Shown here: piece by piece, positions 8,637 to 17,234 of the stretch
How positions within the stretch are numbered: the stretch's first letter is position 1
How the letters are laid out: each line of letters begins with the position of its first letter
DNA from: Streptomyces triticirhizae
Lineage (GTDB): Bacteria; Actinomycetota; Actinomycetes; Streptomycetales; Streptomycetaceae
Direction of reading: 5' to 3'
NCBI RefSeq assembly: GCF_003696235.1
Contig: NZ_RFFJ01000030.1
Span: 1-41,662 of the forward strand
DNA: 41,662 nt
The notes under the pieces: generated by a model
Databases searched by the model: none
What the model was told of the DNA's origin: nothing
What the model saw: the letters and a program-made list of their open reading frames with translations, nothing else
Made by a program: the position numbers and the translations under genes

Positions 8637-9974
8637 ATGGCACACGCGACGCTCCGCACCCGCCCGCTGCTGGGCCTCGGCCTCGGGCTGCTGATGACGG
8701 TCCTCGCCGGCTGCGGCCAGTCGCTGCCCGACCACAGCGCCGACGAGCTGCGCGGCCGGGGCGACATCGCCGGCGGCATCCGCTTCTCCTGGTGGGGCTC
8801 GGCCAGCAGGAACGACAGGACCAACGCCGTCGCCGACCTCTTCGAGGCCGAACACCCCGGCGTCGAGGTCAGGCGCGAGGCGGCCGACTTCGGCAACTAC
8901 TTCAAGCGCCTCAACGTGCAGGGCGCCGGCCGCAACATGCCGTGCGTCACCCAGCTCCAGGCCCGCACCCTGGGCGACTTCACCGCCAGGGACGCGCTGC
9001 TGCCGCTGGACCCGATGATCGAGTCGGGCGCCATCGACGTCAGCGACATCCCCGAAGCCGTGCTGGACACCGGCCGGGGCGAGGACGGCAGGCTCTACAT
9101 GCTGCCGACCGGCGCCGCCTACGACGCGCTGATGGTCAACGAGACCCTCGCCGAGGAGGCCGGCGTCGCCCTCCCCGAACCCGGCTACGACTGGGACGAC
9201 TACGTCACGTTCCTCCGCGACGCCGCCGAGGGGCTGCCCGACGGCATCCCGGCGACCGCGCTGCGCGGCGGGCTGCCCAACTTCTTCATCGCCTATGTCC
9301 AGGGCCTCGGCGAGCACATGTTCGACGGGAACCAGCTGGGCTTCTCCCGCGAACTCCTCGTCGAGTACTGGGAGATGTGGGAGGAGATCCGCGCCGAGGG
9401 CCTCGCCAACAGCCCCGCCGCCAACGCCGAGGAGCCGCCGTCGCCCGAGGCCAGCTATGTGGCCAGCGGCGACGTCCTCTCCGACAACCGGCCCGGCAAC
9501 GCCCTCACCCCGATCCAGGGCACCCTCGACGGCCAGGGCGAGGGCCAGCGGATGACCAGCCTCCCGCTGCCCAGCGGCCCGGCCGGCCAGGGCAACGTGC
9601 TGATCACCTCGGGCCTGTCCATCCCCCGCAACTGCGCCAACGTGCCGACCGCCGCCGCGTTCCTCGACTTCTGGGCCAACGACCCGCGCAGCGGCGACAC
9701 CTACGCCTCGGACAACGGCGCGGTCACCAACACCGAGCTGCTGCGACGGCAGTTGGACGACCCCGAGCTGCCCGACCTGAAGAAGCGCGAACTCGCCCTC
9801 TACCAGCGGATCGTGGCCGACGACCCGTCGATCGTGCTCTACCCGCCGGGCTATCTCGCGGTCTTCGAGTCCGCCTTCACCCGCGCCTACGAGGACGTGG
9901 CGTTCGGCAACCAGACCGTGCCCGAGGCCGTCGACACGTTCTTCGCCGAGGCCAACGACGGGTTGGCCCGCTAG
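8637..9974 (+). CDS. Extracellular sugar-binding lipoprotein of the ABC importer
   Basis: The product is a 445-residue type I solute-binding protein. A lipoprotein signal with lipobox VLAGC (Cys26) anchors it outside the membrane. The mature domain starts with IRFSWWGSASRNDRTNAVADLFEAEHPGVEV, typical of CUT1 binding proteins. GAGGAGA at 8624-8630 supports the ATG at 8637 over an upstream GTG at 8622. A strong hairpin sits right after the stop. The ligand is unknown. The neighbouring enzymes suggest an oligosaccharide or sugar-acid-like compound, but that is inference. Confidence 0.9.
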   Translation: MAHATLRTRPLLGLGLGLLMTVLAGCGQSLPDHSADELRGRGDIAGGIRFSWWGSASRNDRTNAVADLFEAEHPGVEVRREAADFGNYFKRLNVQGAGRNMPCVTQLQARTLGDFTARDALLPLDPMIESGAIDVSDIPEAVLDTGRGEDGRLYMLPTGAAYDALMVNETLAEEAGVALPEPGYDWDDYVTFLRDAAEGLPDGIPATALRGGLPNFFIAYVQGLGEHMFDGNQLGFSRELLVEYWEMWEEIRAEGLANSPAANAEEPPSPEASYVASGDVLSDNRPGNALTPIQGTLDGQGEGQRMTSLPLPSGPAGQGNVLITSGLSIPRNCANVPTAAAFLDFWANDPRSGDTYASDNGAVTNTELLRRQLDDPELPDLKKRELALYQRIVADDPSIVLYPPGYLAVFESAFTRAYEDVAFGNQTVPEAVDTFFAEANDGLAR

Positions 9975-9978
9975 CGGC

Positions 9979-10012
9979 GGCCGGCCGCCGGGGCCCCGCC
10001 CGGCGGCCGGCC
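9979..10012 (+). terminator. Hairpin after the binding-protein gene
   Basis: A perfect 14-bp stem (9979-9992 with 9999-10012, loop GCCCCG) begins 5 bases after the stop. Such hairpins after binding-protein genes often protect the upstream message or partly stop transcription, so the downstream enzyme genes may be expressed at a lower level or from another promoter. Confidence 0.7.
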
Positions 10013-10061
10013 ACCCGACCAGCCACGGGCCGAACCAGCGCACCGACCAGGAAGAGACCTC

Positions 10062-11357
10062 ATGTCCGATCACGCCAGGGACGACGACACCGCCGCCAGG
10101 GACAACCCAGCCGCCACGCACGACACGGCCGCCAGACACCACGCGGCGGACGAAGGGCGGCCGAGCGGCGCCGCGTTGGCCGGCATCCGGGTGGTCGACC
10201 TCACCCAGGTGATGGCGGGCCCGTTCTGCACCATGATCCTCGCCGACCTCGGCGCCGACGTGATCAAGGTGGAGAACCCGGGCGGCGGCGACCAGACCCG
10301 CCACTCCTGGGGCGAGACCGACGACGGCCGGGACAGCACCGCGTTCTTCGCGCTCAACCGCAACAAGCGCAGCGTGCTCCTCGACCTCAAGACCGAACGC
10401 GGCCTCGCCGACCTGCACCGCATGGTCGCCACCGCCGACGTGGTGGTCCACAACTGGCGCCCCGGCGTGGCCGAACGCCTCGGCGCCGACCACGCCACGC
10501 TCAGCGCGCTCAACCCGCGCCTCGTCTACGCCGCGATCTCCGGCTTCGGCACCACCGGCCCCTACGCCGACCGCCCCGGCTACGACCTGATCGCCCAGGG
10601 CATGGCCGGCGCCATGTCCGTCACCGGCGAGCCCGACGGCCGGCCGGTCAAGAACGGGCTGCCCGTCGGCGACCTCGGCGCCGGGATGCTGCTGGTCAGC
10701 GGGATACTCGCGGCCCTGCTCCACCGGGAGCGCACCGGCGAGGGGCAGCGCGTGGAGACCTCGCTCTTCGAGGCGGTGCTGGCGATGTCGGTGTGGGAGT
10801 CCACCGAGTACTGGGCCACCGGCGCGCCACCCCGCCCGCTGGGCTCAGCCAACCGGATGTCCGCGCCCTACCAGGCGCTGCGCACCGCCGACGGCTACCT
10901 CACCATCGGCGCCAACAACCAGCGGCTGTGGCAACGGCTGTGCGCCGCACTGGAGTTGGGCGAGCTGGTCGACGACCCGCGCTTCGTCACCAACATGGAC
11001 CGGATGCGGCACCGCGACGAACTGGCCGCGCTGCTGGAGGAACGCCTCGCCGCCGACACCACGGAACGGTGGGTGGACGCCCTGCTGGCCGCCGGGGTCC
11101 CGGCCGGGCCGATCCAGGACTACGCGCAGGTCCTCGACCACGACCCGCAGGTCGCCGCGCGGGAACTGGTGCGGGAGGTCGACCACCCGGTCGCCGGCCG
11201 CGTGAAGGTGCTGGCCCCGCCGCTGCGCCTGAGCGCCTCGCCGGCGGCCATCCGCCGCCACCCGCCGCTGATCGGCGAACACACGGACGAGGTACTGGCG
11301 GAGTTGGCCGGTCCCGCCGCGCGGCGGCGGGGCCGGAACGGGGAGGAGGCGCCGTGA
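10062..11357 (+). CDS. CaiB/BaiF family (class III) CoA-transferase
   Basis: The product has 431 residues. After a polar, nonconserved leader (about 1-37) the CaiB signature LAGIRVVDLTQVMAGPFCTMILADLGADVIKVE begins. The catalytic Asp is expected at residue 204 (LPVGDLGAGML), where an acyl-aspartyl anhydride forms during CoA transfer between carboxylic acids. It overlaps the enoyl-CoA hydratase gene by GTGA, which suggests that its acyl-CoA product is handed to that enzyme. The CaiB plus hydratase plus CaiE-like trio resembles carnitine-type acyl-CoA activation, but the acid here is unknown. Confidence 0.9.
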   Translation: MSDHARDDDTAARDNPAATHDTAARHHAADEGRPSGAALAGIRVVDLTQVMAGPFCTMILADLGADVIKVENPGGGDQTRHSWGETDDGRDSTAFFALNRNKRSVLLDLKTERGLADLHRMVATADVVVHNWRPGVAERLGADHATLSALNPRLVYAAISGFGTTGPYADRPGYDLIAQGMAGAMSVTGEPDGRPVKNGLPVGDLGAGMLLVSGILAALLHRERTGEGQRVETSLFEAVLAMSVWESTEYWATGAPPRPLGSANRMSAPYQALRTADGYLTIGANNQRLWQRLCAALELGELVDDPRFVTNMDRMRHRDELAALLEERLAADTTERWVDALLAAGVPAGPIQDYAQVLDHDPQVAARELVREVDHPVAGRVKVLAPPLRLSASPAAIRRHPPLIGEHTDEVLAELAGPAARRRGRNGEEAP

Positions 11358-12526
11358 GCCACGCGGAGCGCGCCGGCGCCGGGGGCGACGGCGCTGAGCC
11401 GAAGGCGGGCGCCACCGGCGGGGCATCAGCCGCGCCGAGCGCGGGGGCCTCCGACGGTCGGGGGATCGCGGCGGGTGCGACGGCCTCCGGCGGGCCTGCG
11501 GCGGGCGGTGGAGGCGCGGTTGGGTCTGCGGCCGGCGGAGCCGGTGCCGGCCCGAGCGGCGATGCCAGCCTGGCGCCCGAGGGCGCCGGCGGTGGCGCGC
11601 GGTACCCCGCCGGAGGCGAACCCCCCACCGGAGGCGCACCAAGCCCCGCCGGAGGCGAACGCCCCGCCGGAGGCGGCCAGGTCCGTGCCGGCGCCCCGGG
11701 CGCCGGTGCTCCGCGGGACCCCGCCGGAGGCGCCCGCGCCTCCGGCTCCGTAAAAGTCACCCATCGCGGCGCCGTCGTCGAGATCCTGCTCGACCACCCG
11801 CAGCGGCGGAACGCGTTGACGTTCCGGATGTACGAACAGCTCGCCGCCGCCTGTGAGATCGCGGACGGCCCCGAGGTGCGGGCCGTCGTGCTGCGCGGCG
11901 CCGGCGGGGCCGCGTTCGCCGCCGGGACGGACATCCGGCACTTCACCGAGTTCCCGACCGAGCCGGAGGCCGCCGCCGAGGCCGGCCTCGCCTACGAGCG
12001 GCGCGTCGGCGCCGTGTTGGCGCGGCTGCTCGCGCTGCGCGCCCCGCTGGTCGGCGTCGTCGAGGGGCCCGCCATGGGCGGCGGGCTGGCGCTGGCCGCC
12101 GCCTGCGACCTGCTGCTCGCCACCCCGGACGCCACCTTCGGCGCGCCCGTCGCCCGCACCCTCGGCAACTGCCTGCCGGCGCCCGTCGTCGCCCGTCTCG
12201 CCGACCGGCTCGGCACCGCGCGCACCATGGCGCTGCTGCTGACCGCCCAACGCCTCGACGCGCGGGAGGCGTTGACCGCCGGTTTCGTCCACCGGCTGGT
12301 GGCGCCCGAGGAGCTGCCGGCCGCCCTGGACGAACTGCTGCAACGGCTCTGCTCCCAGGCCCCGTTGACCCTCGCGGCGCTCAAGGAGACCGAGCGCAGG
12401 TTCAGTTCCGCCGCCGCCCGCGTCGACACCGACGACCTGCTGCGCCGCTGCTACGGAAGCCGGGACTTCCGGGAGGGCGTCGCCGCCTTCCTCGACCACC
12501 GCACGCCCCGTTGGGAGGGCCGCTGA
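11354..12526 (+). CDS. Enoyl-CoA hydratase/isomerase with long low-complexity N-terminus
   Basis: The product has 390 residues. The crotonase domain occupies about 132-390: VVEILLDHPQRRNALT, an oxyanion loop FAAGTDIRHF, and GPAMGGGLALAAACDLLLATPDATFG. It probably hydrates or isomerises the acyl-CoA made by the upstream transferase. About 131 residues before the domain are almost only Gly, Ala, Pro and Ser, with imperfect PAGGE repeats, so the protein is far longer than the usual 255-270 residues. The GTG start at 11354 overlaps the previous stop (GTGA). A later internal start that removes the extension cannot be excluded, but no ATG exists there. Confidence 0.82.
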   Translation: MSHAERAGAGGDGAEPKAGATGGASAAPSAGASDGRGIAAGATASGGPAAGGGGAVGSAAGGAGAGPSGDASLAPEGAGGGARYPAGGEPPTGGAPSPAGGERPAGGGQVRAGAPGAGAPRDPAGGARASGSVKVTHRGAVVEILLDHPQRRNALTFRMYEQLAAACEIADGPEVRAVVLRGAGGAAFAAGTDIRHFTEFPTEPEAAAEAGLAYERRVGAVLARLLALRAPLVGVVEGPAMGGGLALAAACDLLLATPDATFGAPVARTLGNCLPAPVVARLADRLGTARTMALLLTAQRLDAREALTAGFVHRLVAPEELPAALDELLQRLCSQAPLTLAALKETERRFSSAAARVDTDDLLRRCYGSRDFREGVAAFLDHRTPRWEGR

Positions 12527-12529
12527 CCC

Positions 12530-13387
12530 ATGCCGACCATCGACGCCCACCACCACTTCTGGCGCGTCGCCCGCCAGGCGCAGCCCTGGCGCGACCCGCA
12601 CCACCACGCCGCCATCGCCCGGGACTTCGAGCCGGAGCACCTCGCGGGCGAGCTGGCCGCCGCCGGCGTGGACGCCACCGTGCTGGTGCAGTCCGTCGAC
12701 TCCGCCGAGGAGAACGACCGGCTGGCCGCCTACGCCGCGCGCGCCCCGTTCGTCGCCGGCCTGGTCGGCTGGCTGCCGCTGGCCGAACCGGCCGCCGCGC
12801 ACCGCGAGTTGGATCGGTTCCGCGCCGACGCGCTGTGCGGGGTGCGGACGTTGGTCGGCCGGGACCCGCTGCGCTGGCTGCGCGACCCGGCCACCGTCGA
12901 GCTGTGCGAGCGGCTCGCCGAGCGCGGCCTGTGCTGGGACGTGGTGCCCGTCACCCCGGAACAGGTCAGCGCCGTGGGGGAGTTGGCCGAGGCGGTGCCC
13001 GGCCTGCGGATCGTCGTCGACCATCTGGCCAGGCCGCCGGTCGAGCGCGGCGCGCCCGGCGAGGCGGCCGACTGGTCGGCCCGGCTGGCCGCGCTCGCCG
13101 CGAACCCGGGCGTCGCGCTGAAGGTGTCCGTCGGCATCGACGTCCTCACCGCCTGGGAACGCTGGGACGCCGCAGCGCTGCGCCCGTTCGTCGCCGAGGC
13201 GGTGCGGCACTTCGGCCCGGAGCGGCTGATGCTCGCCAGCAACTGGCCCGTCTCGCTGCTGCGCCGCGACTACGGCGGAACGCTGGCCGACCTCGCCGCC
13301 CTGCTCGCCGACGCCGGCCTCGACGAGGACGGGCTGGCCCGGGTCCGTGGCGAGACGGCCGCCCGATGGTATGGGGTGGCCGCATGA
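12530..13387 (+). CDS. Amidohydrolase family protein (COG3618, lactonase-like)
   Basis: This TIM-barrel metal hydrolase of 285 residues belongs to the amidohydrolase_2 family, which includes L-fucono-/L-rhamnono-lactonases and 2-pyrone-4,6-dicarboxylate lactonase. It begins PTIDAHHHFWR, the metal-binding H-x-H motif, and continues with WLPL and RTLVGRDP. VDHLARPP lies mid-barrel and LASNWPVSLLRRDYGG near the end, all typical of the sugar-lactonase branch. GGGAGGG at 12514-12519 precedes the ATG, and it overlaps the next gene by ATGA. In this operon it probably opens a lactone or cyclic ester. Confidence 0.85.
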   Translation: MPTIDAHHHFWRVARQAQPWRDPHHHAAIARDFEPEHLAGELAAAGVDATVLVQSVDSAEENDRLAAYAARAPFVAGLVGWLPLAEPAAAHRELDRFRADALCGVRTLVGRDPLRWLRDPATVELCERLAERGLCWDVVPVTPEQVSAVGELAEAVPGLRIVVDHLARPPVERGAPGEAADWSARLAALAANPGVALKVSVGIDVLTAWERWDAAALRPFVAEAVRHFGPERLMLASNWPVSLLRRDYGGTLADLAALLADAGLDEDGLARVRGETAARWYGVAA

Positions 13388-13947
13388 CAGAACGAGACCT
13401 CTCCCAGCGGCAGCTCGTCACCTTCGACGGGCACACCCCGCGCGTCGCCGACTCCGCCTGGCTGGCGCCGAGCGCCACCCTGATCGGCCGGGTCACCGTC
13501 GACGAACGCGCCTCCGTCTGGTTCACCGGCGTGGCGCGCGCCGACGCCGAGACGATCGGGATCGGCGCCGGCAGCAACGTCCAGGACGGCTGCGTGCTGC
13601 ACGCCGACCCCGGCTTCCCGACCCGGCTGGGCGCCGGGGTCTCCGTCGGCCACCGGGCCGTGGTGCACGGCACCGTCGTCGAGGACGACGCGCTGGTCGG
13701 GATGGGCTCGGTGCTGCTCAACGGCTGCCACGTGGGCCGTGGCGCGCTGGTCGCGGCCGGCGCGGTGCTGCTGGAGGGCACGGAGGTGCCCCCGGGCAGC
13801 CTGGTCGCCGGCGTCCCAGGGAAGGTGCGGAGGGAACTGACCGAGGAGGAGGCCGCCGGCCTCCGCGCGACCGCCGAGCACTACCGGCGGCTCGCCGAAC
13901 GCTATCGGGCTCTGGGCCCGGGAAACGAGGGGGAACCCCCGTCATGA
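13384..13947 (+). CDS. Gamma-carbonic-anhydrase-like hexapeptide protein (CaiE/PaaY type)
   Basis: This left-handed beta-helix protein of 187 residues has hexapeptide repeats (SATLIGRVTVDERASVW, GSNVQDGCVLHAD). The three zinc-ligand histidine positions are retained in VLHAD and GHRAVVHG. CaiE and PaaY relatives act as accessory thioesterases or cofactor-related proteins beside acyl-CoA pathways, which fits the neighbouring CoA-transferase and hydratase. The C-terminal helix (TEEEAAGLRATAEHYRRLAERYR) is typical. It overlaps both neighbours by ATGA. Confidence 0.85.
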   Translation: MTERDLSQRQLVTFDGHTPRVADSAWLAPSATLIGRVTVDERASVWFTGVARADAETIGIGAGSNVQDGCVLHADPGFPTRLGAGVSVGHRAVVHGTVVEDDALVGMGSVLLNGCHVGRGALVAAGAVLLEGTEVPPGSLVAGVPGKVRRELTEEEAAGLRATAEHYRRLAERYRALGPGNEGEPPS

Positions 13948-15248
13948 CCGACACGTCGCCGCAGCCCGCCGAACCGCCCACCCCCGCCGGCGAGTCGGCC
14001 CCCGCCGGTGAGTCGACGCCCGTCCCGGAGACGGCCGCCGCCACCGCCGACACACCGGCGCCGTTCGAACTCGGCGCGCTGCTCCCGCCGTTGCTGCCCG
14101 AGGACGCCGAACGGGCCGTGCTCGTCGGCCGGGTGTGGGACCCGGCCGTCGCCGGCCCCTGCGTCGTCACGCTGCGCGGCGACCGGCTCGTGGACCTCAC
14201 CCCGCAGGCGCCCACCGTCAGCGAGCTGCTGGAGCGCCCGGACGCCGCCGCGTTCGTCCGCGCGGCGGGCGAACGGGCCGACGCCGGGCGTTCCTTCGAC
14301 CTCGACGCCGTGCTGGAGGCCACCCTCGCCGGCGACCGCGACCGGCCGCGCCTGCTCGCGCCCTGCGACCTCCAGGCGCTCAAGGCGTGCGGCGTGACGT
14401 TCGTCCGCTCCATGGTGGAGCGGGTCATCGAGGAGCGCGCCAAGGGCGACCGGGGCGGCGCGGCCGAGGTGCGCCAGCGGGTACTGGCCGCGATCGGCGG
14501 CCGGCTGGAGCACCTGGTGCCGGGCTCGCCCGAGGCCGCGCGGGTCAAGGAGGTGCTGACGGCCGAGGGCCTGTGGTCGCAGTACCTGGAGGTCGGCATC
14601 GGCCCGGACGCCGAGGTCTTCACCAAGGCGCCGGTGCTCTCCGCCGTCGGCGCCGGCGCCGAGATAGGCGTCTGGAGCCGCTCCGAGTGGAACAACCCGG
14701 AGCCCGAACTCGTCCTCGCCGTCGACTCCGTGGGCCGCGCCGTCGGCGCCACCCTCGGCAACGACGTCAACCTCCGCGACGTCGAGGGCCGCAGCGCGCT
14801 GCTGCTCGGCAAGGCGAAGGACAACAACGCCTCGACGGCCGTCGGCCCGTTCCTGCGGCTCTTCGACGAGGAGTTCACCCTCGACGACGTGCGGTCGCTG
14901 GACATCACGCTCACCATCACCGGCCGCGACGGCTTCCAGCTGGAGTCCGTCAGCTCGCTCTCCGAGATCAGCCGCGACCCGCTGGACCTCGTCGCCCAGA
15001 CCATCGGCCGCCTCCACCAGTACCCGGACGGGCTGCTGCTGTTCACCGGGACCATGTTCGCGCCGACCCAGGACCGGGACGCGCCGGGCGAGGGCTTCAC
15101 CCACCACCTCGGCGACGTGGTGCGGATCGCCACGCCCCGGCTGGGCGCCCTCGTCAACGTCGTCACCCACTCCGAGACCGCCGAGCCCTGGACGTTCGGC
15201 GTCCGCGCGCTGATGTCCAACCTCGCGGAACGGGGGCTGCTCACATGA
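13944..15248 (+). CDS. Fumarylacetoacetate-hydrolase-family enzyme
   Basis: The 434-residue product ends in an FAH catalytic domain. Motifs include VTFVRSMVERVIEERAKGD, WNNPEPELVLAV (metal-ligand Glu residues), GNDVNLRDVEG and KAKDNNASTAVGPF. These resemble the branch that contains 2-keto-3-deoxy-sugar-acid dehydratases/hydrolases rather than tyrosine-pathway FAH. The first ~45 residues are Pro/Ala/Glu-rich with PAGES repeats, echoing the hydratase two genes upstream. The ATG overlaps the preceding stop (ATGA). It probably dehydrates or cleaves a 2-keto acid made in this pathway. Confidence 0.85.
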   Translation: MTDTSPQPAEPPTPAGESAPAGESTPVPETAAATADTPAPFELGALLPPLLPEDAERAVLVGRVWDPAVAGPCVVTLRGDRLVDLTPQAPTVSELLERPDAAAFVRAAGERADAGRSFDLDAVLEATLAGDRDRPRLLAPCDLQALKACGVTFVRSMVERVIEERAKGDRGGAAEVRQRVLAAIGGRLEHLVPGSPEAARVKEVLTAEGLWSQYLEVGIGPDAEVFTKAPVLSAVGAGAEIGVWSRSEWNNPEPELVLAVDSVGRAVGATLGNDVNLRDVEGRSALLLGKAKDNNASTAVGPFLRLFDEEFTLDDVRSLDITLTITGRDGFQLESVSSLSEISRDPLDLVAQTIGRLHQYPDGLLLFTGTMFAPTQDRDAPGEGFTHHLGDVVRIATPRLGALVNVVTHSETAEPWTFGVRALMSNLAERGLLT

Positions 15249-16207
15249 CCAGAACGCCCAGGGTGGTCGTCGCCGACCAGGCGTTCGGCCAGGTGACCCA
15301 CGAGCGGGCGGCCGCCGAACGGTTCGGCGCCGCGTTCGCCGAACACCACTGCACCGACGAGGCCCAGACGGTGGACGCGGTGCGCGGCGCCGATGTGGTG
15401 TTCCTGAACTTCGCCCCGATGGGCCGCCCCGCGCTCGCCGCCCTCGCCCCCGGCGCCACGGTGATCCGCTACGGCATCGGCTACGACAACGTGGACGTGG
15501 CCGCGGCACGGGAGTTGGGCGTGCGGGTGGCCAACGTGCCCGACTACGGCACCGAGACCGTCGCCGACCACGCGGTGGCCTGCCTGCTGGCGCTGCTGCG
15601 CCGGCTGCCGGCCTACGACCACGCGATCCGGGCGTCCGGCTGGGCCGGGCCGGCCGACGTCGGCTCGCTGCCGAGCCTGGCCGCCACCACCGTGGGGCTG
15701 GTCGGCACCGGCTCCATCGGCCTGGCGGTGCGGGAGCGGCTGCGCCCGTTCGGCTGCCGGGTGGTGGCCAGCGACCCGTACGCCGACCCGGCGGCGCTGG
15801 CCGCCCGCGACATCCACCACGTCGCGCTGCCCGAGCTGTTGGCGGCCTCGCACGCGGTGACCCTGCACGCGCCCGCCACGCCCGAGACGGTCTCGCTGCT
15901 CGGCCGGGAGAACCTGGCGCTGATGCGGCCGGGCGCGGTGCTGGTCAACACCGCGCGCGGGGCGCTCGTCGACCACGCGGCGCTCGCCGAGGCGCTGGCC
16001 GCCGGCCGGCTGGCCGGGGCCGCCCTCGACGTGCACGACCCGGAGCCGCTGCCGGCGGACTCACCGCTGCGCGGGCTGCCGCAGGTGATCCTCACCCCGC
16101 ACGCCGCGTTCTACTCGGACGAGTCGCTGGACGCGTTGCAGCGGCTGGCCGCCGAGGAGGCCGCCCGGGCGCTGGCCGGAGAGCCGCTGCGCTGCCGCGT
16201 GGCGTGA
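15245..16207 (+). CDS. D-isomer-specific 2-hydroxyacid dehydrogenase
   Basis: This NAD-dependent enzyme has 320 residues. The Rossmann motif GLVGTGSIGLAVRERL is near residues 145-160. The catalytic set consists of Arg in NTARGALVD, Glu in HDPEPLP and His in LTPHAAFYS. Relatives include C-terminal-binding-protein-like, hydroxypyruvate and glyoxylate reductases. It is the last gene of the operon and overlaps the FAH gene by ATGA. It probably oxidises or reduces a 2-hydroxy/2-keto acid of the pathway. No obvious terminator follows. The left inverted-repeat arm begins within about 25 bases. Confidence 0.88.
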   Translation: MTRTPRVVVADQAFGQVTHERAAAERFGAAFAEHHCTDEAQTVDAVRGADVVFLNFAPMGRPALAALAPGATVIRYGIGYDNVDVAAARELGVRVANVPDYGTETVADHAVACLLALLRRLPAYDHAIRASGWAGPADVGSLPSLAATTVGLVGTGSIGLAVRERLRPFGCRVVASDPYADPAALAARDIHHVALPELLAASHAVTLHAPATPETVSLLGRENLALMRPGAVLVNTARGALVDHAALAEALAAGRLAGAALDVHDPEPLPADSPLRGLPQVILTPHAAFYSDESLDALQRLAAEEAARALAGEPLRCRVA

Positions 16208-16231
16208 GACGGGGCGACGGGGCGACGGGGT

Positions 16232-16772
16232 GGGGGTGCGGTGCGGGTGGGGTGGTTGGGTGCGGGGTTTGTCTGCGGGCCGGTGGCCGGTGCGGGGAAG
16301 CCCGACTGGTCGTTTGGTTCGTTGACGAGTGTTGTGGGTGGGGGGTTGGGGTTGTGGCGCGGGCTACGACGCGCGGCTTACATGGCGGGTGGGTCGGCCG
16401 GGTGCGGGCGTAACGCATGGCTGTGATGGGCTGGCTGGGAAGGGGGGCGCGGCTTCCGGGAGGTGGGGTTTGTTGCCGATCGGGGGTCAGCTCTGGCGGT
16501 GCGTGCCCTCCGGGCGCGGGGACCGCGCCTTTCGGGAGGGACGGTTGGCCGCTGGGGGCGTGCGTAGCGCGCACCGGCTTCGCCGGCCTGCCCCGGCATG
16601 TCGCCCGTCTCGGACGTGACCGATCGTCGGGCGTCTCACGGGGACGGTGCCGGTTGGTCGTTGAGGGGTGGGTGGGTGGTGGGGTCGGGTCAACGACCAC
16701 GCTGCCGCGCGAACAACGCCTGCCGTCTCGGTAGCCCGCACGCCGTCGCCTCCCGAAGGCGGGCGCGCGGGG
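16232..16772. repeat. Left arm of ~540-bp inverted repeat
   Basis: This gene-free stretch matches the reverse complement of 20311-20850 along its whole length. Blocks of perfect identity include 16429-16478 (50 bp, with 20606-20655), 16551-16603 (53 bp, with 20481-20533) and 16750-16772 (23 bp, with 20311-20333). The 72-bp segments between the first two blocks have equal length but are clearly diverged. The plus strand is strongly G/T-rich. Small open frames across it have no recognisable product. The outer edge is approximate. Confidence 0.85.
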
Positions 16773-16795
16773 GGTGGGGAACTCTTTTTCTAGGT

Positions 16796-16836
16796 GCCCG
16801 TCTGGAGTTGAACGATTCGTTCAATCCGGAACGGGC
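16796..16836 (-). terminator. Hairpin at the 3' end of the DUF397 gene
   Basis: The perfect palindrome TTGAACGATTCGTTCAA (16808-16824) lies inside an outer stem GCCCGT/ACGGGC (16796-16801 with 16831-16836). It overlaps the DUF397 stop codon at 16821. It is a probable terminator for the minus-strand genes and also screens them from the repeat arm. Confidence 0.55.
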
Positions 16837-17129
16837 TCGTCCTTCAGGTGGTTGACGAACGAGGTCCAGGCGGCGGGAGCGAAGACGAACGCGCCACGCG
16901 CGCGGTCCTTGCTGTCGCCCACCGCGATGTCCCCGGCGTCAACGGTCTGGAACTCGACGCACTGGGCTCCGTTGTTACCGCTGTACGACGAGCTGCGCCA
17001 GCGGTTCGCGGGGAGGTGGTGCCGGATCATGTCGACTTCCCGTCCCACCTCGATGCGGTTGCCGTCGCTGGCGGTGTAGCTGCTGGTGCGCCACCTGGTG
17101 GCGCGGGACGCGTCGGCCGGCTTTGTCAT
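16821..17129 (-). CDS. DUF397 protein with an extra partial DUF397 repeat
   Basis: This 102-residue protein belongs to a Streptomyces family of small partners of XRE/DUF5753 regulators. It contains a shortened N-terminal DUF397 unit (RWRTSSYTASDGNRIEV) and then a complete one (NRWRSSSYSGNNGAQCVEF to PAAWTSFVNHLK, about 43-97). The ATG at 17129 is favoured because the 20 bases before it closely match those before the second DUF397 gene (CGAAAGCGAG followed by TGG). An internal ATG at residue 34 would give a single-domain form. It lies downstream of the other DUF397 gene, beyond a hairpin. Confidence 0.85.
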   Translation of the reverse strand: MTKPADASRATRWRTSSYTASDGNRIEVGREVDMIRHHLPANRWRSSSYSGNNGAQCVEFQTVDAGDIAVGDSKDRARGAFVFAPAAWTSFVNHLKDEPVPD

Positions 17130-17234
17130 CTCGAACCAACTCGCTTTCGTGACCGGTGAACCAGCTCAGGACCATTGCGCGCCAGCCGCCGGCGGCGGTC
17201 AAGGCGCGAAGCGGACGAGTTGTTGAACGACGAA

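Noticed and set aside
16204..16740. Short open frames across the left repeat arm
   Set aside because: They are low-complexity translations without ribosome sites. The conserved blocks do not follow codon boundaries consistently, and nothing resembles a known protein.
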